NCBI GenBank assembly: GCA_963942565.1
Contig: OZ012691.1
Span: 8,299,334 to 8,363,333 of the forward strand
Direction: 5' to 3'
DNA from: Maea johnstoni
Taxonomy: Eukaryota > Annelida > Polychaeta > Spionida > Magelonidae
Length of the DNA stretch: 64,000 bases
Part shown: piece after piece, positions 39,801 through 53,400 of the stretch
Layout of the letters: the number at the start of each line of letters is the position of its first letter
Position numbering within the stretch: the stretch's first letter is position 1
Translations under genes and position numbers: made by a program
The notes under the pieces: model-generated
Databases searched by the model: none
What the model saw: the letters and a program-made list of their open reading frames with translations, nothing else
What the model was told of the DNA's origin: nothing

Positions 39801-40712
39801 ATAAGTTTTTATATCTGTAGACTATCTATATATCTGGGAGTAGTAGACAGGGAGTGGGCACTGTGCATGCGTCATCAAATTTCGCTGCCTCACACCACTA
39901 TGAGTCATAGATAACATGTGTACCCCAGGATTAGCTGCCTGCTGGTTTCACAGGCCCTGGGTCAGACTGAAATTGCCGCGAAACCAATCACGTGACCAAT
40001 ACTTGCCCAGGCTACACTGTGTCACCCAAGGCGCACATACTCTAGGTACTAGCATGCTGTGCCTATGGGGTTGCGGATCAAGGGGATGTATTTCTCTGCT
40101 TTTCTCATTGAAAAAGTGATAAACCAAAAAATGTCAAAAAAAAATTAAAACCCAGATATTTCTCATCATACTTACAAAAGAGACTGAGGCGACGGTTGTG
40201 CCCAACAATAATTTCCACATATATGATTTAATTGTAAATCCATGGTTAAGGCTAAGTGAGTCTCTGTGCAATCCACCCCCCCCCCCCCCCTACATGTCCA
40301 TGTCATATGTCAGAAGAATCACTGAACATAAAGTCAGATATGTTGAGATAAGCTTGCTCAAATCTGTTTTTAGCCAATATGATATAGCAATTATCTTAAT
40401 TGGGCAATCAGTAAGTGGGGCGTACATTTAAGGGTATCTCAAACAAAGGTAGTCCAATTCCTAAGACCCTGGTTTGCTGCAGACGACGTCAGACAAACTT
40501 ACCCGGTTTGGAAACACATGGTACAAGTGCACCTAGAATTCTTTGTCGCTCAGAAACCTTAGATGTTGTTATTTTCGAAGCAAACTCTTTCAGGGTATCA
40601 GCGACCTAAAAAAGAAGACAAGTAAGGGGTTATTGTAGGTTTTATTTATTACTGTACGTCAAATCGGCGTAATTTCTTACAAACAGAAAATGCTTACGAC
40701 TGGATCGGCCAT
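1082..40712 (-). CDS. GCN1: GCN1, eIF2-alpha kinase GCN2 activator (3' partial, 43 exons)
   Basis: Very large HEAT-repeat protein that binds ribosomes and the RWD domain of GCN2. It relays uncharged-tRNA or ribosome-collision signals so that GCN2 phosphorylates eIF2-alpha in the cytoplasm. The 43 minus-strand exons translate in one continuous phase to about 2462 codons, colinear with human GCN1 (about 2671 residues), so roughly 200 C-terminal codons lie beyond the left edge. The start ATG (40710-40712) opens a 15-bp coding exon (40698-40712, MADPV), followed by [17 protein letters not shown], which resembles the human N-terminus. All donors are GT except exon 25 (GC). At least ten exons have tandemly duplicated edges in the neighbouring intron. 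It is divergent from RAD51D. Exon coordinates are in the segment entries. Confidence 0.97.
1251..1468. repeat. Duplicates of the GCN1 exon 43 acceptor side (3 copies)
   Basis: GATGGCGCCACC ... CTGAAAACATGAC at 1251-1313 (true exon edge), about 1343-1396 and about 1424-1468. Confidence 0.75.
2439..2638. mobile_element. TTAA-type MITE, TTAACCCTT family
   Basis: Starts TTAACCCTTATGCTGCTGG and ends AGCATGGAAAGGGCTAA; about 200 bp, slightly decayed right end. The family has one end reading ATGCTGCTGGTGGCTAA and the other CCAATGCTGAGGCTAC. Confidence 0.75.
2861..3139. mobile_element. hAT-type MITE, family A, truncated
   Basis: Lacks the first ~25 bp. It is flanked by duplicated host sequence (GTGATACCTTCTGCTTGAGTCATCATAGG-type sequence at 2765-2800 and 3142-3175), so it lies within a local duplication. 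Confidence 0.75.
3798..4008. mobile_element. TTAA-type MITE, TTAACCCTT family
   Basis: TTAA at both ends; ends 29 bp before the donor of GCN1 exon 42. Confidence 0.8.
5660..5980. repeat. ~155-bp tandem duplication including the GCN1 exon 39 donor side
   Basis: CATGTCTTACCTTAGTGACAG with GTTGAGACATTCCCAGCAGG occurs at 5768-5815 and again as the true exon end (5935). Flanking GGGAAAAACCATCC and TTCCATCATGTTACCCC are duplicated too. Confidence 0.8.
6370..6582. mobile_element. hAT-type MITE, family A, degraded
   Basis: Diverged match to the interior and right end of family A (TATCATGCCTTATT, CAACTGCCAA, CAGTTTCTATATCCTG) between GCN1 exons 39 and 38. Confidence 0.6.
7597..7800. repeat. Duplicate of the GCN1 exon 37 acceptor side
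   Basis: CTTTCCTGACAGTGGGAACC ... GCCATCACC ... TACTTTGTGTSCTACAG is present in the exon (7597 on) and again at about 7711-7800, diverged. Confidence 0.75.
8000..8062. repeat. Decayed duplicate of the GCN1 exon 36 donor side
   Basis: AAGATGTTTTCACTCACATG followed by TTCCTTGCTAGTG resembles the true exon 36 edge at 8350-8385. It lies in the intron towards exon 37. Confidence 0.75.
8690..9085. repeat. ATT-rich low-complexity tract
   Basis: About 400 bp of interrupted ATT/ATC trinucleotides between GCN1 exons 36 and 35. It yields long Ile-rich frames on both strands that are artefacts. Confidence 0.9.
9884..10195. mobile_element. hAT-type MITE, family B, intact
   Basis: 312 bp with 8-bp duplication CTCTAATA (9876-9883, 10196-10203). 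Ends resemble family A (CATGGTCTTAGCC) but the interior differs. Same length as 63226-63537, inverted. Confidence 0.9.
10207..10415. mobile_element. TTAA-type MITE, TTAACCCTT family
   Basis: Reverse-oriented copy abutting the hAT MITE at 9884-10195 by about 10 bp; ends CAGCATAAGTGTTAA. Confidence 0.8.
10576..11003. mobile_element. hAT-type MITE, family C
   Basis: Ends TAGAGCTGCACTCA and TGAGTGCAGCTCTA, rich in CTCGAG/GAGCTC, with 8-bp duplication AGAAATAC/T (10568-10575, 11004-11011). Confidence 0.85.
12640..12905 (+). mobile_element. Possible tRNA-derived SINE
   Basis: A B-box-like GGTTCGAGTCT (about 12682) preceded by a degenerate A-box-like GTGCCTGGCTACC, then ~200 bp of non-tRNA body and a TTTC-rich tail. 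No foldable functional tRNA was found. Assignment is tentative. Confidence 0.4.
13381..13500. repeat. 60-bp duplicate of the GCN1 exon 31 donor side
   Basis: Two 60-bp units, each ATCTTACCTTG ... CGCCTGATCTGTCTACAGGG. The right unit is the true exon end (low edge 13448). In the left unit the intervening sequence would bring an in-frame stop, so it is unlikely to be used as coding. Confidence 0.85.
13448..17924 (-). CDS. GCN1: GCN1 eEF3-like HEAT segment, exons 26-31
   Basis: Exons 26-31, about codons 1281-1709: 17730-17924, 16977-17223, 15238-15474, 14549-14728, 14034-14254 and 13448-13655. This is the most conserved part of the protein and corresponds to the region of yeast Gcn1 related to the HEAT domain of elongation factor eEF3. 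Near-identical stretches to human include [75 protein letters not shown] and [17 protein letters not shown]. Donors are standard except a slightly unusual GTTTGT after exon 30. Exons 27 and 31 have duplicated edges in adjacent introns. Confidence 0.95.
14795..15085. repeat. AAT-rich low-complexity tract
   Basis: Interrupted AAT/ATG/GAA trinucleotides between GCN1 exons 29 and 28. Confidence 0.9.
16114..16348. mobile_element. TAA-flanked MITE (Harbinger-type), GGCCTAAAAA family
   Basis: Long inverted ends GGCCTAAAAAAAA / TTTTTTTAGGCC plus GTTTGTTTCCGGTAAC, flanked by TAA (16111-16113, 16349-16351). Confidence 0.85.
16697..16912. mobile_element. TTAA-type MITE, TTAACCCTT family
   Basis: TTAACTCTTTCACTGCTGAGG to AGTATAAGGGTTTAA, left of GCN1 exon 27. 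Confidence 0.8.
17286..17501. mobile_element. TTAA-type MITE, TTAACCCTT family
   Basis: TTAA at both sides (17286-17289, 17498-17501). Separates exon 27 from its decayed duplicate edge. Confidence 0.85.
17514..17600. repeat. Decayed duplicate of the GCN1 exon 27 acceptor side
   Basis: CAGCAGCTTCTGGACCAGGT ... GATTCTTGTACCTAAGAGG mirrors the exon 27 edge at 17141-17240. It is displaced beyond a TTAA MITE. Confidence 0.7.
18169..18483. mobile_element. hAT-type MITE, family A
   Basis: Same ends and interior as 305-619; 315 bp. It ends about 40 bp from the GC donor of GCN1 exon 25. Target duplication not clear. Confidence 0.85.
18526..25625 (-). CDS. GCN1: GCN1 segment, exons 18-25, with charged insert
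   Basis: Exons 18-25, about codons 719-1280: 25447-25625, 24126-24348, 23256-23454, 22444-22745, 21708-21935, 20259-20386, 19588-19777 and 18526-18762. Exon 19 encodes a highly charged, probably helical stretch ([14 protein letters not shown] followed by Lys/Glu-rich sequence) matching the charged linker at the same place in human GCN1. Exons 22-25 return to HEAT repeats ([41 protein letters not shown]). Exon 25 ends in GGCAAG followed by GCAAGG, a GC donor. Only that boundary keeps phase with exon 26 (GAG AAT GTG) and restores the human-like EHGK-ENV junction. Confidence 0.93.
19151..19568. mobile_element. Two TTAA-type MITEs in head-to-head inverted array
   Basis: One copy (19151-19363) and an inverted copy (19360-19568) share the central TTAA, producing a ~400-bp imperfect palindrome just left of GCN1 exon 24. 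Confidence 0.85.
20359..20464. repeat. Duplicate of the GCN1 exon 23 acceptor side
   Basis: GAACCATCGCCATCGCTAGA ... TAATAAAGCAAAGAAGATAA occurs at 20362 (true) and again at about 20416-20464. Confidence 0.8.
21041..21765. repeat. 132-bp minisatellite seeded on the GCN1 exon 22 donor (6 copies)
   Basis: Units begin at 21041, 21173, 21305, 21437, 21569 and 21701, exactly 132 bp apart. Each holds the last ~55 coding bases of exon 22 (…AVRETSIM) and its GTGAGC donor. Only the rightmost copy joins the full exon. 132 is a multiple of three, so a spurious minus-strand frame of 44-residue repeats runs through the array. Confidence 0.95.
22125..22250. repeat. Decayed duplicates of the exon 22 acceptor side
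   Basis: Two diverged copies of the exon 22 5' edge (GGACTCATCTGAAA with TACAGTCAATTWTCATAATTATATCAGG-type flank) sit in the intron between exons 21 and 22. Confidence 0.7.
22805..23110. mobile_element. hAT-like MITE, family D, older copy
   Basis: Matches 24373-24727 over most of its length (TACTTGCC... AAGTTAGTTCTGAA ... TGTTGGTGCC), with damaged ends. Confidence 0.65.
23814..24059. mobile_element. TAA-flanked MITE (Harbinger-type), GGCCTAAAAA family
   Basis: Same family and TAA duplication (23811-23813, 24060-24062). It ends about 65 bp from the donor of GCN1 exon 19. Confidence 0.85.
24373..24727. mobile_element. hAT-like MITE, family D (CTTGCCCGG-rich)
   Basis: Starts CAGGGTTCGACAAAGG and ends TTATGTTGGTGCCTG; internal repeats of ACTTGCCCG. 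Related copies at 59412-59765, about 22805-23110, 44210-44400 and about 46030-46200. Confidence 0.75.
25038..25435. repeat. 199-bp perfect-looking tandem duplication
   Basis: The unit beginning CTTAATACAGAAGTCCCAAA at 25038 repeats at 25237 with only a few differences. It ends just before the exon 18 donor (25447). Confidence 0.85.
25941..26470. mobile_element. 530-bp TAA-flanked element, CCGTARTTTCGCG ends
   Basis: Inverted ends CCGTAGTTTCGCGTGTATAA and TTATACACGCGAAATTACGG, flanked by TAA (25938-25940, 26471-26473). Internal GTGCGTCTTATACAC motifs. Non-autonomous; lies between GCN1 exons 18 and 17. Confidence 0.85.
26531..26595. repeat. (TG)n microsatellite
   Basis: Interrupted TG dinucleotides next to the TAA-flanked element. 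Confidence 0.9.
26843..40712 (-). CDS. GCN1: GCN1 N-terminal segment, exons 1-17
   Basis: Coding exons 1-17, about codons 1-718: 40698-40712, 40503-40605, 39336-39537, 38017-38125, 37211-37309, 36618-36752, 35946-36014, 35247-35430, 34626-34754, 33641-33891, 33317-33392, 31787-31939, 30993-31085, 30396-30471, 29686-29845, 29042-29216 and 26843-26967. Each is bounded by a minus-strand AG acceptor and GT donor, and phases agree at every junction. Recognisable blocks include [13 protein letters not shown] (exon 4), [17 protein letters not shown] (exon 8), [21 protein letters not shown] (split over the middle of exon 10) and [12 protein letters not shown] (exon 11). Exon 14 (76 bp, [18 protein letters not shown]) is short and easy to miss. 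In yeast Gcn1 the N-terminal part mediates ribosome association; that role is inferred here from homology. Confidence 0.93.
26948..28920. repeat. ~2-kb minisatellite seeded on the GCN1 exon 17 acceptor
   Basis: About 30 units of roughly 60-66 bp. Each (plus strand) contains GGCATCAGGGTTACAGTGAA, the first ~20 coding bases and AG acceptor of exon 17, followed by CTATAACAAGAACAACAATAAAAGGATTGTCAGCC-type intron sequence. The bona fide exon is at the left end; all other copies are in the intron towards exon 16. Confidence 0.95.
30130..30355. repeat. Three tandem units of a hAT MITE terminus
   Basis: Three ~85-bp units, each AATTTGGGTGTCCTGAGG ... GTGTCCAAATGACACCCAG ... CCCTGCTGGCTAA, matching the end of family A. 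They lie just left of GCN1 exon 14. Confidence 0.75.
31460..31800. repeat. Tandem duplicates of the GCN1 exon 12 donor side (5 copies)
   Basis: GACTTGGATATCTGCCATGG plus AACTTACC donor repeated from about 31470, 31551, 31622 and 31708, besides the true exon end at 31787. Copies become more diverged with distance from the exon. Confidence 0.8.
32083..32723. mobile_element. 641-bp foldback hAT-type element
   Basis: TAGGGCTG ends with perfect 8-bp duplication TATTTCAC (32075-32082, 32724-32731). Much of the element folds on itself, including a strong hairpin at about 32385-32480 (TTAGTGTTGTGA / TCACAACACTAA). GGTACCG-rich terminal arms. No coding frame. Confidence 0.85.
33068..33285. mobile_element. 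hAT-type MITE, family C, truncated
   Basis: Reverse-oriented partial copy starting AGAGCTGCACTCACAGAGGG, left of GCN1 exon 11. Confidence 0.7.
36790..37075. repeat. ATT-rich low-complexity tract
   Basis: Interrupted ATT/ATC trinucleotides between GCN1 exons 6 and 5. Confidence 0.9.
38803..38890. repeat. Three tandem 31-bp units
   Basis: GAGCCGGGACCAAATTCAGA-type unit repeated nearly three times in GCN1 intron 3. Confidence 0.75.
38967..39283. repeat. Twin foldback repeats
   Basis: Two neighbouring units (about 38967-39118 and 39120-39283), each an inverted repeat: CCACTGAGCATTGGTGCAGAT ... reverse ... ACCAATGCTCAGCGG, with TTTGTTGC / GGCAACAAACACC inside. They lie just left of GCN1 exon 3. 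Confidence 0.75.
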
Positions 40713-41026
40713 GTTGATGGTGCAATACCCACAATGCAGTGCGACTCAGTGAACTTCGTGTACACATTTTCATTGCAAAGAGTACTTTGTCTACAAAAAA
40801 ACAAAAGACAACATCGAAATTGACACAAACATAGTGTGTTCCAATGATGATGATGTATTTATAACAATTGGACCGTACTTTAATGTGAATCAAGTAACTT
40901 TAAATCGGGAATACCCTCCGATTGAATAACTTCCGGGTCATAGGTCACCACATCACACCCGCGGGACTTTCAACATGCGGAAGGGCACCTCCTTCCTTCT
41001 CACATCGGCATTAGTGCGAATGCTAA
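40713..41026. promoter_or_regulatory. Shared GCN1/RAD51D bidirectional promoter region
   Basis: Only 314 bp separate the GCN1 start codon (minus) from the RAD51D start codon (plus), so both 5'UTRs and a bidirectional promoter must lie here. No TATA box is obvious. An ETS-type core (ACTTCCGGG, about 40928-40936) sits near the middle, as is common in TATA-less bidirectional promoters of housekeeping genes. Transcription start sites cannot be read from sequence alone. Confidence 0.7.
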
Positions 41027-48435
<7,409 letters not shown>

Positions 48436-48472
48436 TGAAGGATTGTGGAGTGAAAGAAAAAATGGATAAAAC

Positions 48473-48478
48473 AATAAA
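48473..48478 (+). terminator. RAD51D poly(A) signal
   Basis: AATAAA lies 38 bp after the RAD51D stop codon and would give a very short 3'UTR. No cleavage site can be defined from sequence. Confidence 0.6.
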
Positions 48479-48633
48479 AGAAGATTGCTTTCTATTCTTA
48501 GGCTCTCTCATGCCCTCTGCTGGCCAGAGGGCAAATTATGCAAGGCTGACCATGCAGTGTCTCTTATCAATGCACAGGTTTTGAATCTAGTGAGAACGTT
48601 ACCCATAAATTGGGGTTAAGCAGAGGTTTTCCT

Positions 48634-48975
48634 CAGAGCTGCACTCACCACTCACAAACTCGAGTGGCTGGAGCACTGGGGCAGGCTCGCCGAGCTCGAG
48701 CTGAAGTGGTCAACTCGTGAGCATGTCTGTATTGGGAACATAAACATAACACAGAGCACCTAACACACCTTATAACTGCTTATCACTGTCATGTCTTGTA
48801 ATGAAATAAACATGTCAATGTTAATAAATCTCCTCCAGTAAGTATTTATTTCGTAATAGCTGGGCTGGAAAATAAATATTGTTTTTGGAAATCTGTGCGC
48901 CTTTGAGCTCATGAGCTCACGAGTCAAAAGGGTGGTGAGCTCATGAGTTGATCTCCCTCCGTGAGCGCAGCTCCA
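48634..48975. mobile_element. hAT-type MITE, family C, intact
   Basis: Ends CAGAGCTGCACTCA and GCAGCTCCA, with perfect 8-bp duplication GTTTTCCT (48626-48633, 48976-48983). Same family as 10576-11003. Confidence 0.9.
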
Positions 48976-50166
48976 GTTTTCCTCAAGTTCTCTGTTTTCC
49001 TTCACCATTAAGCAACTGCTTGTCATAATTTAGCCGAAATCTTGTAGAGAAGATTGATGAGCCCTTGTCATTTAACTGAACTTCCCTTAGACATGCCAAC
49101 CAATATTTCTTTTATTGATCAAATAGGAATCTCATGAATTTTTTTTAGCATTGTGATCAAAAAAATATAGACCGAAGTGTCACAAAATTATATATGGAGG
49201 AATCAGCTTGATCATATAATGATATTGCATTTCAAGTGATCTGTCTTTGAATATGTTTGACTCTTAAATAAAAAAAAAATCGAAATGTATTTGTTTTGTC
49301 TTATTTTCTAGTTACCTATTTCTAAGAATTTTTCTAGTTGTAGAAATATCTCTAATGGAACTAGAATTTAATAGTTACCTAGAAAAAAACCTAGAGGAAA
49401 CCAAATATATTATGCAATGCACACATACCTTTTCTTTCTATTTAAATTGAAAATTTCATTCTTGTGTCAGGTTTAATTTACATGTGTTGATCAAGGCAGC
49501 CTGCTGATGGCCCAACTTTACCCAAAAGTCAGCAACTTTAAAAAAAAGCATATTTGAAGTAATATGATGAAAATGTGTCCTGAATGTTAATTTTGGACTG
49601 GTTCAAACTAATATCCATACCAAGTGGTATCTGCTAGTACGAAAAAAACGCAGATCAGATTATTTAACAGACAATCCCCCACTCTCCCTGGACAAGTAGA
49701 AAAAATGGTCTGGGCAGGCATAATAAATAATAGCCCATAATTTATTTATTCATTTATTTGTTTATTAATTTTTGAACATCATAACAAAAGAAATTAAAGT
49801 TGATATGTTTGATGATGTCAGGATTTTTAATGGCAAGATTAAACATCTACAATCAATCATGTGCACATGCCAAATTCTAGGGTTATTCATCTTTCTAAAG
49901 TAGACATTCACAATGAGCAAATACATGCCTTGAATGTTTCAACTACACTTAGCCAACATTCAACACACTTTGGTAAATCTACGTTTCTTAAAAAAAATGG
50001 TCAACAAAAGCTTAAATGAATAAATTGTTTTTATTCATTAAAGTCAAAAGTGAATCTGTCACATCCTCATTTTATGACTGGCCCTCTATGATGTTTAGTT
50101 CTCAAATTGTCCAAAAGGTGGCGCCATACGTCCAGTTGAAATAGTCATAGAAATAAGAATACAAGC

Positions 50167-50415
50167 ATGGCACAGGGACACGGCAAAACTAAGTCAAAAG
50201 TGAACGTCCCTGGGGGCGGGAAGCAGAAACATTCCCACCAGAAGAAATCACTAGGACCCAAGAAAGGACGTGAGTTGACTCGTAGCTTTTGGAGGGATTA
50301 TATACTAGGAAAATATGATAGGTTTAATCTGTTTTCTCAATTATCGCTCACTATAAGTATAACTAAATCACTTATTGAAAATAATTTTGCCTTGACATTA
50401 ACTTTTTGAGGCACT

Positions 50416-50495
<80 letters not shown>

Positions 50496-53400
50496 TAGGA
50501 TTTAGGAAACTCAGCTGGGAGACATCTAAAGGACACCCCCTTCTCAAAAATAATTTTGAATTCAAGAGCTCTGTATATTTCTATGTAATTCTTAAGAACA
50601 CAGAGAATGAATGGCTTAGCTTTGAAAGTGGGTTTAGATGTATCACTCTAATATGACGCTGGCATGGCCAGGAAGCGAGCGAAGCTTTGAATGATCTTTT
50701 TTTTTTTTACTTCTGACCAAAATACAGCATTGACTGACCGTAAATTAATGGCATACAAAACATTACAATTTTAAACTGTCTTAAAATTTATATTTCGCAG
50801 CTGATTTTGACGAGAATGCAATGGCCAGTAGAATGAATTCTGGCGGTTCTATCGATCTAAACCGCATTAAAATTGACCCACAGACAGGCGAGAAATTCAG
50901 TTTTAACTTGGATATAGTAGCGGCCACGGCGTGGTATGGCCAGGAAGCGAGCCGAGAATTGAGCCACGGACGGGCGAGAAATTCAGTTTTAACGTGGATA
51001 TACATGTAGTAGCGGCCACTTTCATTCATATTTCGCAACTGATTTTGACGAGAATTCAATGGCCAGTACAATGAATTCTGGCGGTTCTATCGATCTAAAC
51101 CGCAATGGTCAGTAGAATGAATTCAGGCGGTTCTAAACTGCATTAGAATTGAGCCACGGACGGGCGAGAAATTAAGTTTTAACGTGGATATACATGTAGA
51201 AGCGGCCACTTTCATTCACGCACGTGCATTCATGCATTTCATCCAATGGGATGAAATGTAAGTGTTTGGTATTGTTGTACTGCACATTACGTCATTGTCG
51301 ACCAATGAAATAGGTCGTTACTTAACCTACTAAAGATTGTTCCAGAACGGAAGTCGTCCGCACGTTGCCTCGCACGTTGGACGATATTGTTGCCCCGCAC
51401 GTGGGACGGTGACAACTTTCTGGGTCCGTGTATGTATTTCTTATAGTGATAGTGACGTCATATACACTCATATACACACACGCCCAAATGACGGATTATA
51501 TTCTGTACATGTTTACCTTTTCTTTTCCAGGTGGACACATAGCTCCTAAAAAGGCAAAGCAAGTGCAAATAGCAAATATTAAAAAGGTAATGGGGAGTAA
51601 TAGCCCAGGTTTCAAAATCTTACACAATGAGTAACAAAAAGGTCTTGATATATCGCTGAAATATGCCAGTGGATTTGTTGATAATAAAAAGCAGCTAAGC
51701 AAAAACATGGTCAAATTTCTATTCCTCAAATGTCAGAGGATACCTTATGCAGCAGTGTTCTCTGTACACGATTCCTAAGTATAACTGTTATTTTTTGTCT
51801 AAATTTGATTTCCCTCATACTGGGTGGTGCCAGAGTTGAGAAGTTCTCAGTTCTCTTCACTCTTCTATGACATAGAATCATAACATTAGTATGGATGAAA
51901 CTTCCTTTAAGGTCTTACGGTACTCTATACCGGTGACACCTATTGGGTATTGGACAAACTAAAATAATTTATTACAATTTACCTGACATCACTGGAAAAA
52001 TTGAAAAGAAATTGATCTATATTGAATATGTACCAATTCTGATTATACCTGCCTATTATAAATAGTATCCTATGAGTTTTTTGTTTTTGGCTATGTACAG
52101 TGATTTCCATATTCATTGAATTTGATGTTTTGACACGTTTTCAAGAATAAGGTGTGATAATTCATGTGTATAAAATGGGGTTCCCTTGCTCAACAATATT
52201 TTATATAAGCATGGGCATATACGGTAACAATTGAGTAACTCTTTTCTAGCATTTTCATAAAAATTTACCCCCAAAAAGTCCTATTTCACAAACTTTGACC
52301 ATCTGTGGTTAGAAACCTAACACAATGACCTATCATTTCCTTTATGTCTTCTTATTAAGAGCATTGTGTAGATAGTGTAGACAAAAATTGGTGAAAATTA
52401 AACCAGGCAATTCTGACCTATTTCAATTTTGGGTTAAAAACTTGTTTCTCGAATTCCTTGATTTTGCCCAATAATTCTTATATAGCAGCAGAAAAATAAT
52501 TTCAACAAGGCAGAACAGTATTTCAGGCAGTGTCAGTATCTCTGAAGGGATAAATCTTGCAAAGAAAGACACCAATTTTGGAGAAAGTGATGTTTTTGAT
52601 GTAAATTGGATCAATTTTTCAAAAATCTGTGAAAGAAAATAAGTCAATGACCCCATGATTTTAGGTTGTTTTGAAGATCACTGTGCTATGTTCTTTCCTG
52701 TGGCAAAATTTCAGGAAAATTAAACTGAGATTTCTAAAAGTGTCGTAAGACCTTAAGGCCATCATGTTATGAATTGAAGACAATGGGAAGCACAAAAATA
52801 GCGAAAACAAAATGCCTCATGCCTGTAAGGCCAAATAAAAAAAGGGTGTTTGGTTCCTATTACACCCTAAATAAAAATATATGTAGGGTAGATAGAGATT
52901 AAAAAAATATATATTCTTTAACTCACACTATTCCCTTGAGTTGGATGCAGGGTCTTAGCCAGGATTTAGAAACTGGGTGGCCAAAATTGGCAATTGTAAA
53001 ATTGTTGGGCGTCCAAACTTTTAAGGGTTACCACAATATACTCAGATTTCAACCATTAACATGTATGAATTTATCAAAATAAGGCATAATATCCTCATAC
53101 GGTGTCATGGGAATTATATGAAGATGAGAAAATGCAATTATATGCTTAAGATTGACATTTTAAGAAATTCTTCATGAAGATTTTTGGGTGTCCTGAGGGG
53201 TGCTTTATAAGTAGGAGAGCGGCCAAGTGCGAAAAAGGGCTCTATTTAAGATTTATTTTGGGCGGGTCTCACACACACCTCCAACATACATTATTTGAAA
53301 GCTTATACTCTCTAGTTTAATATTCTGCCTGTTGGAGTTGTCAAAAGTGGTGCAGATTCTGAGAAAATACGTTTATGTAACATAATGTCTGGAAAAAAGC

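Larger units (their letters stand above)
48436..50166. other. Intergenic region RAD51D to C19orf53-like gene
   Basis: Holds the RAD51D 3'UTR, an intact hAT-type MITE (48634-48975) and otherwise AT-rich unique-looking sequence. No coding potential with homology was seen. Sequence just upstream of 50167 should contain the promoter of the next gene, but no clear motif was recognised. Confidence 0.6.
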
